Positions 1 to 12,800 are shown, counted from the stretch's first letter. The stretch is DNA of 64,000 nt from Pleodorina starrii (GCA_030267565.1 BRXU01000051.1:124001-188000); one strand, 5' to 3'. Translations and numbers: made by a program. Notes: generated by a model not told the origin, from the letters alone.

Positions 1-166
1 AGGCACCCTTCTCCCGCCGTGTCTGCACGCCCTCTATCCGCACCTCTGAACCCCGTGTCGGCGACCCTTGCCGGCGGTGGAGACTCGACCAACCTTCCCC
101 CTCCCCCGTCACCCGCCCGTTCTCCGCCGCCCGCCCGCCCGCATCGTTGCCCTCCGGAACGAACAG
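1..166 (+). other. Intron (or intron end) of the PDI-C gene
   Basis: Pyrimidine-rich sequence runs up to a CAG acceptor at 164-166, after which the frame reads KRMNLTKTV, a conserved segment of the family. No start codon or exon compatible with the N-terminus was found here, so the gene start is outside the window. Confidence 0.6.
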
Positions 167-3100
167 AAACGCATGAACCTGACCAAGACGGTCCGGAAGT
201 TGCCCATCGATTTGGACATGATCCGTGTGGTGAGCGAAGCCCATGTGCGTACGTGCGTGCACATCCAGACTTCATGGGGTAACGTTGCGGGGCGCCGGCG
301 AAGCTGAATCCCGGCATACTCCCCCATAGCAGACCGGCGATGTGCTGATCCCGGCCGGGGCAGGGGCAGAGCGGCGCGAAGGCAGGGGCAGAGCGGCGTG
401 GAGGCAGGGGTGCAGGGCGGGGCAGAGGCAGGGGCAGGGGGGCAGGGCGGGGCGGGGGCAGACGTACAGCTGAGCCGGTAGCGGGCTGGGGATCCGTCAA
501 GGCTATGCACATGCTTGGGGTTGCGGCGGGAGGGGTAGCGGATCTCTCGCAATCGCCACAACAGAGGTACGGGCGTCGCAGCGGGTCGTCAATGGCCCCC
601 CCCGGCGCGTCGATGAGCCCCACTAAGTGGTAGCCAGCAGTAGAGCCGGTCCCGCAATTCCATCCTGTAGCCCTGTCCTTATCCTTCCCTTTGTCCACCC
701 CCCCCACCCCACCCCATCGAATCCCTTTGCTGTATCCCTTTGCTGCAAAGGGCTCAGCGGTGGAGGACCACTCCCATAAGCCGGCGCCCAAGTACGACGC
801 GGAGGGCCACTTCGATGAGGAGCCCGACATCGACGTCACCGTGGTGGGTGTGACGCTGTGGGAGGGGGGGAGAGCGGGAAGTGAGAACGAAGAACCGCAG
901 CGAAGGGGGGATGGGAGGGTGGGAAGTAAGGAAGACGAACCGCGGCGAAATAACCCGTCGCTAACGGGGAGATTGGGGGTGGAGGCGTGACGGGGAGGGA
1001 GAGATTAGCAGAGGGCAGGGAGTGCGATTCAGTGCCGCGGCCCTTCTCAGTCAGTCCTTGTGCCTGGAGGCCGCGATGACGTCACAGGCGGATTCAATGG
1101 TGGAACGGACGGACGCGGATGGGTTATGATATCCTAGGGAGTAGGGCGAGGTTCGGGGTTGGCGCGGTGGAAGGGGGGTTGTTGGGGGTCCACGGTGTGT
1201 GGGCGGACGCCCGGGGCTGCTGCTGTGTGTGTGTGGGGGGGGGGTAAAGAAGAAGATACCGCAGCGGGGGGAGAAGGGCAGAGGGGTGTAGTAAACGGCC
1301 CAGGCGGAGCGTGCGGGCCGAGGAGCTGGCTGGCAGGGTCGTGACGCCTGCACGGCCACCGGGCAGGCCAGACACAGCCTCATCCCAGTCCCCGGGCCCG
1401 TGCCCGTGCCCGGGCCCGGGCCCGCAATTCAGTGAAGTCAGGACGAGCCGCGGTCCAGTCACTGTTCCAGTCGAATGCAGTCACAGTGCGGTTTAGCCAC
1501 AGTTCTCTCACAGTCACAGTCGAATTTAGTCACAGTGCAGCGGCCGCGGCCGTCGGACGCACAGTCAGGTCCCCCCCCCCGTGCCTGCGGGCCTATCGCC
1601 ATTCCGGGCTCGCGCGGGGTTTTTTACACCTGGGGGGGAAAGAAGGGGCCTGTCGGCAGGCGCCCAGGCGCAGGACGCACACGCATTTTGCGCACCTCGC
1701 AAACCGGTTCCATTCGCTCGGCGCACACGTGTCGTGCACCGCCTGGCATCCTCCCTTGAACGACCCTTTGTCGCCGCGCCGGGTCCCTTCCCTTAAAAGC
1801 ACCCCTCGTTCTCCGCACCCCGCCGTCCCCCCTGCCCAACGTCGCCTCCGTTCCAAACGCTGCGGTCACGTCTTTGTTGCCCTCCCTTCCCAACTTTCAT
1901 ACTCTACCCACCCCCTCTCATCCCCCAGCCGCTGTCCCACGTCAACTTTGATGCGACGCTGGCTCGGTACCCGATTGTGATCGTCAACTTCTTCGCGCCG
2001 TGAGTTGGGAGCGAGGGAGGGGAAGGGGAAGGGGGAAGTAAAGAAGAGGGCAAGGGCGCGGAGGCGCCGGAGGCGGAGGGTCAGTCCTCGTGCCGCTTCC
2101 ATTTCTCATTGCTTTTGACGACGTCCGTAACGCACCGCTGCCGCCGCTCTTGTGCTCTGCGCTCTTCGCGCGCGTTCTGTGCTCCGTGCTCCGTGCTCTT
2201 TGCGCGCTCATGTGTTCATGTGTGTTCACGCGTGCGTGTGTGCATCTGTGTGTGTTTTGTGTGTTTTGCCGTACACCCAACAGTTGGTGCCACTGGTGCC
2301 AGCGGTTGGAGCCCACGTGGGAGGCGGCCACCAAGGAGGTGCACGACAAGTACCCGGAGTGGGACGGCAGGATTCGGTTCGCCAAGGTAGGGACGAAGGG
2401 GGGGAGAGGGGCGGGGGGCGGGGGGCCTGTCCACAGCAGCGGCGGAGGGACTGCCCTCAGAAGCGCTTGGTTCCTGGGCTGTGGTCACTTGGCTGGGAGT
2501 GTGTGTACATGGGGGATGTCCCCGGGTAGGCCAAACCCCGGGTGGGCCGATGTCGAAGTGGTGTCGGCCTCTCGGCCCCTGGCCGGCCACACAAGACCGA
2601 ACAGCGACGCCGCGCTTGCACGCCCCCCCCCCAGCATCTCAGGACCTGCGGCAGCGACGTGTCATGCCCTGCCCTGCCCTGCCGGTGGGCCCACTGAAAA
2701 CAAATGGATCAGTCGGCACCTCCATTGACCCTCCTGCCCGTCCGCTCGGCCCATCCACCCGCCCGTTCCCACACTTCCCGTTCCTCGCCTTCCACCCACC
2801 CAGCCACCCGCCCCCCCCCTTCTCTCATGACCCATGACCTGCCACCCAGCCACCCACCCACCCGGCCCCCCTTCTCTCTCCGTCCCTCCGCCCTCCGCCC
2901 CTCCGCCCTCCCAGGTGGACTGCACCCAGGAGATGGAGCTGTGCCGGGCGCACTTCATTCAGGGCTTCCCGTCCATCCGGGTGTTCAGGAAGGGACACGA
3001 CGACATCGTCATCGGGGGGATGCACGAACACGAGACGTACATGGGTACGTGCGGGTGGCGGCGGGTCGGTGGGATGGATGGAGGGCAGGGTGGCGGGTTG

Positions 3101-5986
3101 GGGGATGATGGGGGGAGGCCCGCGCGGTAGCAGGGCGCGGGCGCAGGCGCAATGGGCAGAGGGGTTCAGAGTGATATGCGACAAGGATAATATAGTAGGT
3201 GCAGCAACTGACCCTGCTGTTTCTGGCTGATCTAGTTTACCCCTCCCCTTACCTCCCCCCCCACCCCCCCCCAACCCCTCCGCAGTGACTCGTTGTTATA
3301 TAACGGAGCATATGACTCCCTGACACCCCCCCCCTCCCCCCCCCTTCTCCCCCTTCAGGCGACCGCACCAAGGATGCGCTGGTGGCCTTCGCTGACAGTC
3401 TGGTGCCTTCCGCCGGACAGCCCCACCGAAAGCACGTCAACCTGTCGGCGGCGCCAAAGGTGCGGCGGAGGGGGCAGGGCAGAGGGGGCAGGAGCCGAGG
3501 CAGCTGGGGGCTGGGGCCATGGGGGCCACAGGGTCCCGCGGTGGCGGCGGCGGGGCCCGGCGCATGTCCGGTTACTTCGGGCGGGCTGTCGTGATTGGGA
3601 ATGGGGTCAGTGGAGAGGGAAATGTGCCCCCCCTCCCCGAAGGGGCAAGGAGCACCCCCCTCTCCGGAGGGGCTAGGAGCATGTCACTCCCTGACCCCCT
3701 CCCCGCACCCACTCGTACACCCGCCCACGTGAGCCGCCGTCCCTTTGCTGCGGTTTGTATCTCCTACTCCCCGCGCACCCACCCGACTCTTCCCCACCCG
3801 ACCCACCCTCACCACCACCCACCCTCAGCCTCACCACCAACACCACCCCACACACACCCCTCCGCTGCGGTATCTTCTTTATTCCCGCCGCCCACCACAC
3901 ACACACACACACCCGCGACCCCCCCCCTTCACCCCCCCAGACCTCTGGCTGCAACCTGGCTGGCTTTGTGATGGTGAAGAAGGTCCCCGGCACCCTGACC
4001 TTCGTGGCCCGCTCCGAGGGTCACTCGTTCGACCACACCTGGATGAACATGACGCACCTGGTGCACTCGTTCCACGTGGGGACCAGGCCCTCGCCGAGGA
4101 AGTACCAGCAGCTCAAGAGGCTGCACCCGGCGGGTAGGGACTGGGGGGGAGGAGGGAGGAATGCGGGCCGGGTATGCGTGCGTGTGTGCCGGGGGAGATG
4201 TATGTATGTGTGTATTGTGTGTGCGGTGTGTGCTGAGCGCACGCAGCGCATGTATGTGTGTGTGCACATGCCCCGCCTCCCTTCTGGACGGGCGACTTTC
4301 CCTCTCAACCGCCTGAGCGGCTTGCGGCCTGTGTGTGGGGGGGGCGGGGGAGGAGGGGCTGCGTCCCCTTGCCGGTTTGTGGCTGCGCCGTTTCCATCCG
4401 TCCGAACCCCGGAGTCTCCTCCCCCTTCCAACCCCCCGGCCCTGCCACGCCGCATCCAACCCCCCCGACCTCCAGCCCCTCTTTCCGGCGCTCCCACGCA
4501 CCGCATCCAACTACTTAGTTTCTCCCCTTTCCCCCTTGTTCCCTCCTCCGACAGGCCTGACCCCAGACTGGGCCGACAAGATGCACGACCAGTTCTTCCT
4601 CAGCGAACACGCCCAGTCCACACACGAACACTACCTGCAGGTAGGGATGGGTGGGTGCTGGGTGGGTGGGGGTCTTGTAAAAGATACTGCAGCGGAGGGG
4701 CGGAGGCGACGTAAGCAGACGAACCCAGGCCCCAGCAATCCTTACCGAACGTACGTGTGTTACCTTACCAATACCGGAAGAGCTGCGAGGGGGTGGAGGG
4801 GGGGCTTGAGCGGGGTGGAATGGGATTATGGGAAGGAGTACGACAGAGGGGGATTGGGTGAGAAGTGCCCAGTTGAGGGTGCACATTGGAGTGGGGAGTG
4901 ATGGAAGGGAGGCCGGACAGTCCCTAGGGGTCTCGAGGGGTCATACCCGGGGAAGCCGGTGATGGATGCGGGCGGATGAGCGATGGCGGTGGGGGGCTGG
5001 AGGCCCCATCACTGTGAGGAGCCGCTCCACGCTCACACGGCCGCCCCCGGACCCGCGTCTGCTGCGCTGCGCTGCGCTCCCTGCCCACCCGGCCACCCGG
5101 CTCCAGCTAAGCCTGGGTTGCCGTGCTCTGACCCCACTCCCGGCCCTTGATCTGGTCCCGCTCGTTTCGACCCACCAGTATGTCTGTGTGTTTGGATCCG
5201 GATGCCTAGGTAGCCGCCGGCCCACGGCTCCCACGGATCGCGGCCACACATACAGGCACACGCACGCATACACACACATTTATGTATCCGATGTATGCTT
5301 CCTGCCCCCCACCCCTCCCCCCACCTCTCCCTCCGCTGCGGTATCTTCTTCCTCCCCCCCGGCCTATATGTGGATAACCCCCCCCCCCAAAACCCCTCAC
5401 CCAAAAACCCAAACACACCATGCATCCCACACCCCCCTGTCCGCCGCAGGTCGTGCTGACCACCATTGAGCCGCGCCGATCACGACACACCGGTTCGTAC
5501 GACGCGTACGAGTATACGGCACACTCGCACACTTACCAGTCGGACTCCATCCCCTCGACCCGCTTCACCTACGACCTGAGCCCCATTCAGATCCTGGTGC
5601 AGGAGACCAAGCGCCCCTGGTGAGCATCCGGGGGGCGGGGACAAAGACGATATCACAGCGGAGGGGGAAGGGTCGAAGAGGAAGAGAGAAAGTGAAGAGG
5701 GGGGGCGGGGAAGGCCTGCCGCGTCTAATGGGGGGCGGGGGGGGATGAGGGGGTGGGGGCTGTAAACAGTCGGGTTGAAGCGGATAGTTTTGCGCGATCC
5801 CTTCCCTAATCTGCCCATGACTAACCGTCAAACACCAACCACCAACCGCCACCCTGCAGGTACCAGTTCCTCACCACCAGCTGCGCCATCATCGGCGGAG
5901 TGTTCACGGTGGCCGGCATCCTGGATGCGCTGCTGTACCAGAGCTTCAAGGTCGCCAAGAAACTCAACCTGGGGAAGCAGGGCTAG
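167..5986 (+). CDS. Protein disulfide isomerase fused to ERGIC/Erv41 domain (plant PDI-C / PDIL5-3/5-4 type), 5' partial
   Basis: Ten in-window exons: 167-229, 751-843, 1929-1999, 2284-2386, 2915-3044, 3359-3459, 3941-4133, 4555-4640, 5450-5619, 5860-5986. All are GT-AG and in phase, giving 378 visible residues. Earlier exons lie left of the window. The first visible residues (NLTKTVRK) match the end of the ERGIC N-terminal domain. A thioredoxin fold follows with active site WCHWC (visible residues 77-81), then DCTQEMELC and a GFPSIRVF strand. After it comes a lumenal Erv41/COPII-vesicle-like domain (VARSEGHSFDHTWMNMTHLV region) and a C-terminal membrane segment (IIGGVFTVAGILDALLYQ). In plants this family is a membrane protein of the early secretory pathway that probably acts in disulfide exchange or cargo handling. 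Introns are C/T-rich and several carry the dispersed repeat described separately. Family assignment is firm; the specific substrate is unknown. Confidence 0.93.
1241..1270 (+). repeat. Dispersed intronic repeat copy (PDI-C intron 2)
   Basis: Reads GTAAAGAAGAAGATACCGCA then GCGGGG. It lies mid-intron. Two weaker copies (ACCGCAGCGAAG, ACCGCGGCGAAA) lie near 893 and 935, closer to the splice donor at 844. Confidence 0.8.
3860..3885 (-). repeat. Dispersed intronic repeat copy, inverted (PDI-C intron before exon 3941)
   Basis: The plus strand reads CTCCGCTGCGGTATCTTC, the reverse complement of the core. It ends 55 nt before the 3' splice site. Confidence 0.8.
4677..4740 (+). repeat. Dispersed intronic repeat copy, 5' end of PDI-C intron 4641-5449
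   Basis: Begins 36 nt after the splice donor: GTAAAAGATACTGCAGCGGA, then CGGAGGCGACG and a CCCAGCAAT end. It pairs with the inverted copy at 5328-5352 in the same intron. Confidence 0.85.
5328..5379 (-). repeat. Inverted dispersed repeat plus GGATAACC core, 3' end of PDI-C intron 4641-5449
   Basis: Contains CTCCGCTGCGGTATCTTC (inverted relative to 4677) followed at 5361-5379 by GGCCTATATGTGGATAACC. The latter lies 70 nt before the acceptor and includes a branch-point-like ATAAC. Confidence 0.85.
5641..5668 (+). repeat. Dispersed intronic repeat copy (PDI-C last intron)
   Basis: AAAGACGATATCACAGCGGA begins 21 nt after the splice donor at 5620; a degraded copy. Confidence 0.7.
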
Positions 5987-6240
5987 GTGGGGCTGAGCTG
6001 AGCTGAGGTGGGGCTGAGCTGAGCTGACCGGCTGGGCTGACCGTCTGGGTTGCTAACGAGGCGAGGCGCTGCAAGGCCGGGCTGCACCCGTCCTGCCATG
6101 AAGGTCGGTCCTCCGACCGGACCGGACCGAATGGCGGCTGGGACTGCGCTTCGCTGATGCGTTCGGATCCGCAGCGTGAGCGCCTCGCGGTTGCTTTCGG
6201 TGCCGCGCTGCGCCGCGCCCGGGTGGCGGTGCTCTGGGGC

Positions 6241-6245
6241 TGTAA
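6241..6245 (+). terminator. TGTAA poly(A)-like signal of the PDI-C gene
   Basis: A TGTAA pentamer lies 255 nt downstream of the stop codon. TGTAA is the usual polyadenylation signal of volvocine algae. A second TGTAA lies near 6395. Assignment is by motif and position only. Confidence 0.5.
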
Positions 6246-6763
6246 ACCGGTGGCTGCTGAGTGGCTGCGTGGCGGCGGTGGGGACCGCTGAGGGGTGGTG
6301 TGTGCGTGTTCGTGTCTTTGCGGCTTGTTGGGAAGCGCTTCGGACTGGCCGGGTTACGGTAGACGGCGGCGATGCGGCTCGGCGCGGCCTGAGTTGTAAG
6401 CGCCACGAGCGTGGTCTTCGTTGGGGTGGGGGAATGCGGATAACCTCTGCGGTGTGCGCTTGAACGCCGTGTACGTGCGTGTGCGTGTGTGTATGTGTGG
6501 TAAGCTTGCGCCGTCTGCTGAGGGGGAATTGGAAAACGGATCGCGGTCCATTGTGAGCAGCCCAGCCGGGGGCAACCTGCAAACTGGGCCCAGTGGCTTA
6601 AGTTGCATCTTTTGAGGTTGGCTTCTCTATTGGGTCGCCGTGTGATCTATACGCGGGGTTGAGGCGCCAGGGGGGAGGGCGGCGGAGTGGGGAAGTGTGT
6701 TGGAGTCGGGAAGTTGGAAAGTCGGGAAATCGCGATCCCGAGCTCCACTTCCCAACGCCGCAT

Positions 6764-6805
6764 CGCTGGACTGCCCGGCGGCCTGCGTCCCCGGGCAGTC
6801 CAGCG
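6764..6805. repeat. Perfect 15-bp inverted repeat with 12-nt loop
   Basis: The left arm CGCTGGACTGCCCGG (6764-6778) is the exact reverse complement of the right arm (6791-6805). It lies about 780 nt past the PDI-C stop codon. The arms are GC-rich enough to form a stable RNA or DNA hairpin. Function unknown. Confidence 0.8.
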
Positions 6806-9800
6806 CAATGCGCTCACACCCGGGATCGAACACTCGACCATGGGTCCACAACAGGGCTTCACAGGTCGAGAGGGCGGTTCCCGGCTGAGGCAGGGGGAGG
6901 AAGGGATTGGGCGCCGGGAGGAAGTTTGGGGGCAGACGGCAGAGACCGGAGGACGACTGATGGGCCTCGGTCTGGTCACTTGGACTGACGAGTACGATGA
7001 GGCGGGGAGAGGACTGTCCTCTGTCCGCCTGATCGTGCTCGTCCTCTTATGGGCAGTGGCTTCCGCAATGCGTGGAGGGAAGGGGAATCTTACCGATGGC
7101 CGCCTTCCCCCAACGGGGCCCCCGCGGCCCCGGCCGGCCGCACTGGCCGCCTTCCTGCGGCTGAATGCCCCACACCCACCGCGGAGGGCCGGCGCGGGGC
7201 GCGCTCCCCTAGAATGCCACGCTCGACGTTTCGAGACATCGCCACCTCCCTTGCTGCATGCGGAGCAGTGGAAAGAGGGTGGGGCTAAAGCAGGGGACAG
7301 CAGTTCAGAGTTCATGGGGGGGTGGGGCAGGGAGGCGGGTGGCCAGGCCAGGGGGGCTGTCGCCGAGTCGGAGGGGTCGCGGGGTGCGCAGGTCCGCTGT
7401 CGGACCTGATGGACCTCACGGCCCGCGCCAGTGAAGTCGATGTGTACGGCTGCTTCGTCGACGTCTGCTTGACGAGGCGCCACATGGCCAGCGCCAGGCA
7501 CTCTGTTGGACGATTTGCGCAACACACACTGGGGCAGCATGGTGGTTTCCTAGCGCCGGAGCATCGCGTACAGCAGTTGCAACTGGGAGTTTTCCCCGCA
7601 GTACATCCCGGCACCGTACATGGCGATTTGGACCGCGCCGGCAACGGTCTGTGCTTTCTCGTTTCTGCAGGCACGTCATCGATCGCCACTACATGTCTTA
7701 CAGCCGCGGGCTCCAATCGGCCACCCAGACGACATTCGTTAGTCGTCACAGCCACGACCGCTCGTTGCGGTGGCGATGAGGACCAAGGGATGCATGGTTC
7801 TTGACTCGCGGCTGATGGTTGGGCCCTCCGGGGGTGCAGCGGCATTTGGAGGCCAGGGAAAAAAAGAGTAGAGGACCACCTCCACCCTGCCTCCACGGCA
7901 CGGATCCTGGGTTCGGAGGGGAGGGCGATTGCCTTGAGCCGCCAGCGCGACGCCCAGCAATAATAGGAGTTCGCCGCTACTGTTGAAGAACGCGGAATCT
8001 TTACACTTTACGTTTTGCCCTTGGCATGTTAACGTGTCGGAGCACCTGAAAGCAAGACCGGGTCGACTAATGTTACCGTATTCCGCCAAGGCACGGCTCA
8101 CAGGAGTTATTTCGCGATTCAAAGCGCTATCCGTGCCATGCCAGCAGCCTCCGCCCCGCAAGCCAGGACCTCGCCTAAGCGCGGGGTGGCGAAACGGGCT
8201 CTGGGAGGGGCAGCTTAATTAGGACGACGCAAAAACGCTCTCTCAATAAAGCAGATGAGGCAAAAAGAAAGATGTTGACACCCAACAATCCCACGTTCCC
8301 ACCCTATCAGCGCTTGATTCCACGGCGGCTGATTGAGCGGTGCGCACCGGAAAACCCCAGGGTGCGCCCCTTTTCCCGCAGAGGGAAAAGTCGCCGCGCA
8401 CGAAAAACCATGCTGCTATTAAACGTAAAATCCACGCGCCCCGCGGCCGGCCCTTGCCGCCATCGTCGCGCCTTCCACGACCACGAGCAACTTACGATGT
8501 TGCTGTCGTTGCTCATTATTCCTACTAACATAATTCACAACGCGCCGCCGCCACTGCCGCAAACGCCGATGCTTTCAGTGGCCGGAGCTTGGCCGCGTTC
8601 AACCCCCCAAGGACAAGGAAAAGCAAGCTTTCCTTCTTGGCGCCCAATACACGCGCCCAATACACGATCGATCAAAAGCACAACATACACGCACACACAC
8701 ACGTACGCGCCCTGCCCAGTGCTTTCTGACGTGGCAAACGCCCCGCGACCCCAAGCGCGGGGACGGTGCTCCGCCCCACTGCCGTTGTGGAGTTAGGCCG
8801 CAATTAGTACTTACAGCAGCAGTGACAGCAGCACAGCAGCAGCAGCAGCTACGCAACAACATTTCGAAAAGCGCCGGGACAGTGCAGGAGGGTTTTGTTC
8901 AAAGTCTAAAAAGGAGGCGGCGGGTAATACATACGTACATACAGCAAATGCGTTCATTATTGTCGTAATCGCCCACGGACCCAGGGCGTCCGCTCGGCAC
9001 GCGGCGAGCGAGAGAACGAGCGCGCCCGCCCTCGGCGCAAACAGCGGCCGCCGCCGGGCGCGAGCGCCGCCGGGCGCGAGCCGCCGGGCGCGAGCGCCTC
9101 GTCTCTTCCCGCCTCTTAACGCACCCAACGTCCCCGACCCACGGTTCCTTCCATCGTAGCCTGCCGTTGGGGACGCCAGTAAAAAGGGGGCTACCGTATC
9201 CAAAAGCCCATGCTTGAATACGCGAACAGGGGTCCCTCCCTCCTGCTAAAACACCATCCCCTCCCCTGCCCCACCAGCCCCCTTCACCAGAAGAGATTAG
9301 GGTTCCTTCACCGCCTCCATGCCATGCGCACTGCGCCGCGCCGCAAGTTACCTCGGCGGCACCAAACCGGCGGCCCGATTCGGAGCGCTTCCAAACCCCC
9401 CAATGAATTTCGACCACGCAGCGGGCCGACCAAAAGCCGTCTATCTTCATGCCGGCCCGCCGCCCGCAGAGTACACTCGCCGCCACCATCCAACCCATCA
9501 GGACGCCACCTCCCGCAATCCCGCTCGCAGGCACGCAACCTTGCGGTCATCAGGCAAGCAAACGAGCCAAAGCAGTGAGCTCGGAGGCTCGAGGCCGTGC
9601 CGCAGATATTCTACCGTACCGGGATCTTATTTCACTTCTCCAAGGCAGGCACGCAGCCTGGGATGCTCCGAGCAGGGGCATGCAGCGCCACCGGCGCGCA
9701 CCGCTTCCCCTCGACCTCCTCAAATCAGCAACCTCCTCGACCACCCTTTGCAAGCACACTTCGCCCCGTCGCCGCCGGCGGGCGACCCCGATTGGGGGCC

Positions 9801-9821
9801 ACGTGCAGCTCTTTGTGCGTA

Positions 9822-9825
<4 letters not shown>

Positions 9826-9852
<27 letters not shown>
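9826..9852. repeat. (GT)n microsatellite
   Basis: A nearly pure run of GT dinucleotides in the gene-poor 6-13 kb region. Confidence 0.9.
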
Positions 9853-12800
9853 AACGACAGCGGTGAGCTATACTGCCTGTGATGTCGTCTTCGTCGTTGT
9901 TACCCTTTTGCGTCGCGTGCGTGGAAAACCTTATTATTTTGTTCCACCAGCGCCCTCGTGCATATCGCGCCGGCATTGTACGGCAGTGTGGATGTATGAC
10001 GGCCCCGTTACCACCACCCCCACGTAACGGCTTCACATGCTCGCATTCTCTCAAAATCCAAAAACAGCAACAGCAGCATGACAAATGGCCGCAGACAGCC
10101 CCGCGGGCAACGCTTATTCCGTAAAGCATCAGCACCAGCCAACAGTACCCGCGGAAGCAGCATCAGCATCAGCCCCTGCCATGCCCACAACAAAGGGCGC
10201 GTGTGCGTGGAACACGCCGCCATGACCCCACGCGCCCCGCCGCCATGGACCCACCATGTATCCATACGAGCGCAACAGCAGCAGCGGACGAGATCCCTCG
10301 TATGTGACCTGCCGTCCTCCGTATCTTAGCAGCAAGCCCTCGCACTTCAAACAGCTCTCGGTCGGTGCCAACCCTATGCAGCCGACCACTGAAGGCGGAG
10401 CGCCCTGCCCGCCTCACCCATCCGTGACACACACAGACACCCCCACCCCTTCCGGGCTGCTATGCTCGGTGCAGCGGCGCGGGCGCGAGATGCGCGCCCG
10501 CTCTAGAGCCACTAAGTGGGGCATCTCCCCCCCTGGAGGAGGACACCAGGTCAAAACATGGCGCGTAGCACTCACCGGTATACTGCGATAGGACATGCGG
10601 CGTGCATCCCGGGGTCCGGTCCGCCACTCAGCTGTGCTCACACTCCGTCGCCCCGCGGTTGCCTTGATCCTTCACCGTGCGCCGCCTCCACATGAAAGGC
10701 TTCCATGCGCCCGCACGCGTGCATGTGCAGGATATCCCTCGTAGGAACCGACATAGATTATTTGCCGGCCCTCGTATAACTTATTACCCACGCGAGGGGA
10801 ACTATGACACACGCACACACGCGCGCACGTGAAAAGGCGGGCGGGCGAGGACAGGCGGACAAAACCTGCTAGGGCATGCCACGGCGAGGCAGCGCTCAAC
10901 GTTGGCCCAACATCGCAAAACAGCGGAAAGTTCCTCGTCTCTCTCGACCCACGCGCCGACCGCGTGAATCGGCCCCTCCTCCCCCCGGGTTCCGTAACCT
11001 CGAGGTCCCTTAAGATCCAGTACTAGGCTGCAAAATCCCCTCCAAGCCATTGAGAGCGCAGCGCCCAAAACTCGTAGGGGACAACCATCTGACAGTGCAG
11101 CTCTCTCGCCCCGCGCCACCGCAGCACCCCGGCTTCAGCCGACAACCTTCCGTGGTACCGTCACCCAAACATGCGACCTGGGTCCCAGTTCCCGCAGCCC
11201 CCCATAAAAAGACCCCAAAGCAAGGAGCACTCTACTCTCACCGCTCTAACGCTCAAGAGAGATGGCCCTTAGGATCCCCATGGCCCCCCAAAAACACGCA
11301 ACCGCGGGGACAAAACACACGCTCGTGGGCCCGGGGGAACGCGGCCAGCCTCCTCCCCTACCCCGCTCGGGGCCAACGCCTCCTTTCCCTCCCCACAGCG
11401 TGCCCACCCCCCGGCCCAACCGTGCCTTCCAGACACGCCACCGCAGCCATTAGCGGTGCCGACACACCCCCAGCCACAGCACCCCTCAAAGCACACATCG
11501 CACTTGGCCCGAGGCCTCCCTCACGCATTATTGAAGACAAACACAAGGGCAAAATGAAACCCCCCGCCCTTCCCCGGCACCGCTGCTGGCTGGCCGGCGG
11601 GAGACAAAACAAGCATCCATTGCGGGCCGCGGCAGATTACGTAAGTAGGTACAAGACAGGTTAGGACCACGCGGCACAAAATGAGCGGGTTGTGAGGCAC
11701 ACGGAACAGGCGAGCAGGGCACGAGGGCGGGAATGCCGCAAAAACTGGGAAGGTCAGCGCGGACAGTCTCGCGCCGTGCCACGCCACGTGACTCGGGCAG
11801 CATTGTGGCTTCTCCGGACGGGCGCGGCCGCACTGCCGCCCAGATCGAGCACTCGGGCCCCTCGCCCCCCGCCCCCAGCCCCGCGCCCTTATTGCAACTA
11901 GCCGCCGCGCCCCCATGTCTATGCAAGCAAGCCAACAGGCTCGACCTGGCGCAGTGCTTCATCCGAAAACCATCATGCCCCAAAGCTAAAACGTTCAAAA
12001 CCGCTCCAAGCAACGCCGAGCCCCCCCATCCTCCGTCGCCCCTGCGCAGCAAATCCGCAGCCGGTCCCCAGGCGGACAACACAGCGACGGCGGCCGCGGC
12101 ACCAGCATCGGTCTGGGCCTCAGCGCTTCAGACGCCGCGCGGGGCAAGCAGGAGAGGAGGGCCCCTCTGGTGCGCTGCTGGGCCGCCGCTCGCGGAATCT
12201 CGGCGCACTCCGCGGGACTGCCCCCAAAAGACCCATTCCCCTCAAAGCGGCATGGCGATTTCGTTGGCGCGACGCCTTAGGACCTCCCAACAAGCGCCCC
12301 TCCACCAGAAGGGGCGAGCAAATACACATACACACACACCCGCTACACACGCACATGCGCATCCTCCGGCCGAACCTCTGCGACGCGCGCAATAGCGCAC
12401 CCGCGAGCTTATTGCCATCCCTTCCCTTCTCCTCCTTTGCCGCGGCTGACCGCATATTTATGGACTCGTTAACGAACAATTCAACACGCATACACGAAAT
12501 GAGACGACGCGCAGCCGCCTCGCCAGGGGCATCGATGTCCAGGGAGGCCTATCCGGGGAAGCAGAAAACCCTTATTCTTAGCCTTGTTGTAATCAAGCGG
12601 GCCATGACTGTGTCTCTTCCCTCCAGATGATTGATTGATATACTGATAAATCGTCGATCGACCAACTCACTATCGTCACCTGCGTGCAGTGTCAGCCATA
12701 TCTTCTCTCTTCAGCTCGACGAATGCAGGCGGTTGGAATGAGCTGATGCGCTGCCGCTGCTGCTGCTAGTGCGGCTGGGAGGACCATGCCGCCGCCCATC

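Noticed and set aside
3755..4714. 319-residue plus-strand frame
   Set aside because: It runs through two PDI-C introns and shares only part of the true exon frame; the phased exon chain explains the conserved residues.
6811..6840. Possible tRNA (GTTCGATCC on the minus strand)
   Set aside because: The T-stem does not pair and no acceptor, D or anticodon arms can be built around it.
7312..7896. Open frames with a VYGCFVDV stretch reminiscent of non-LTR reverse transcriptase
   Set aside because: Only eight residues look RT-like; the downstream RT motifs (catalytic YxDD and following blocks) are absent in all frames.
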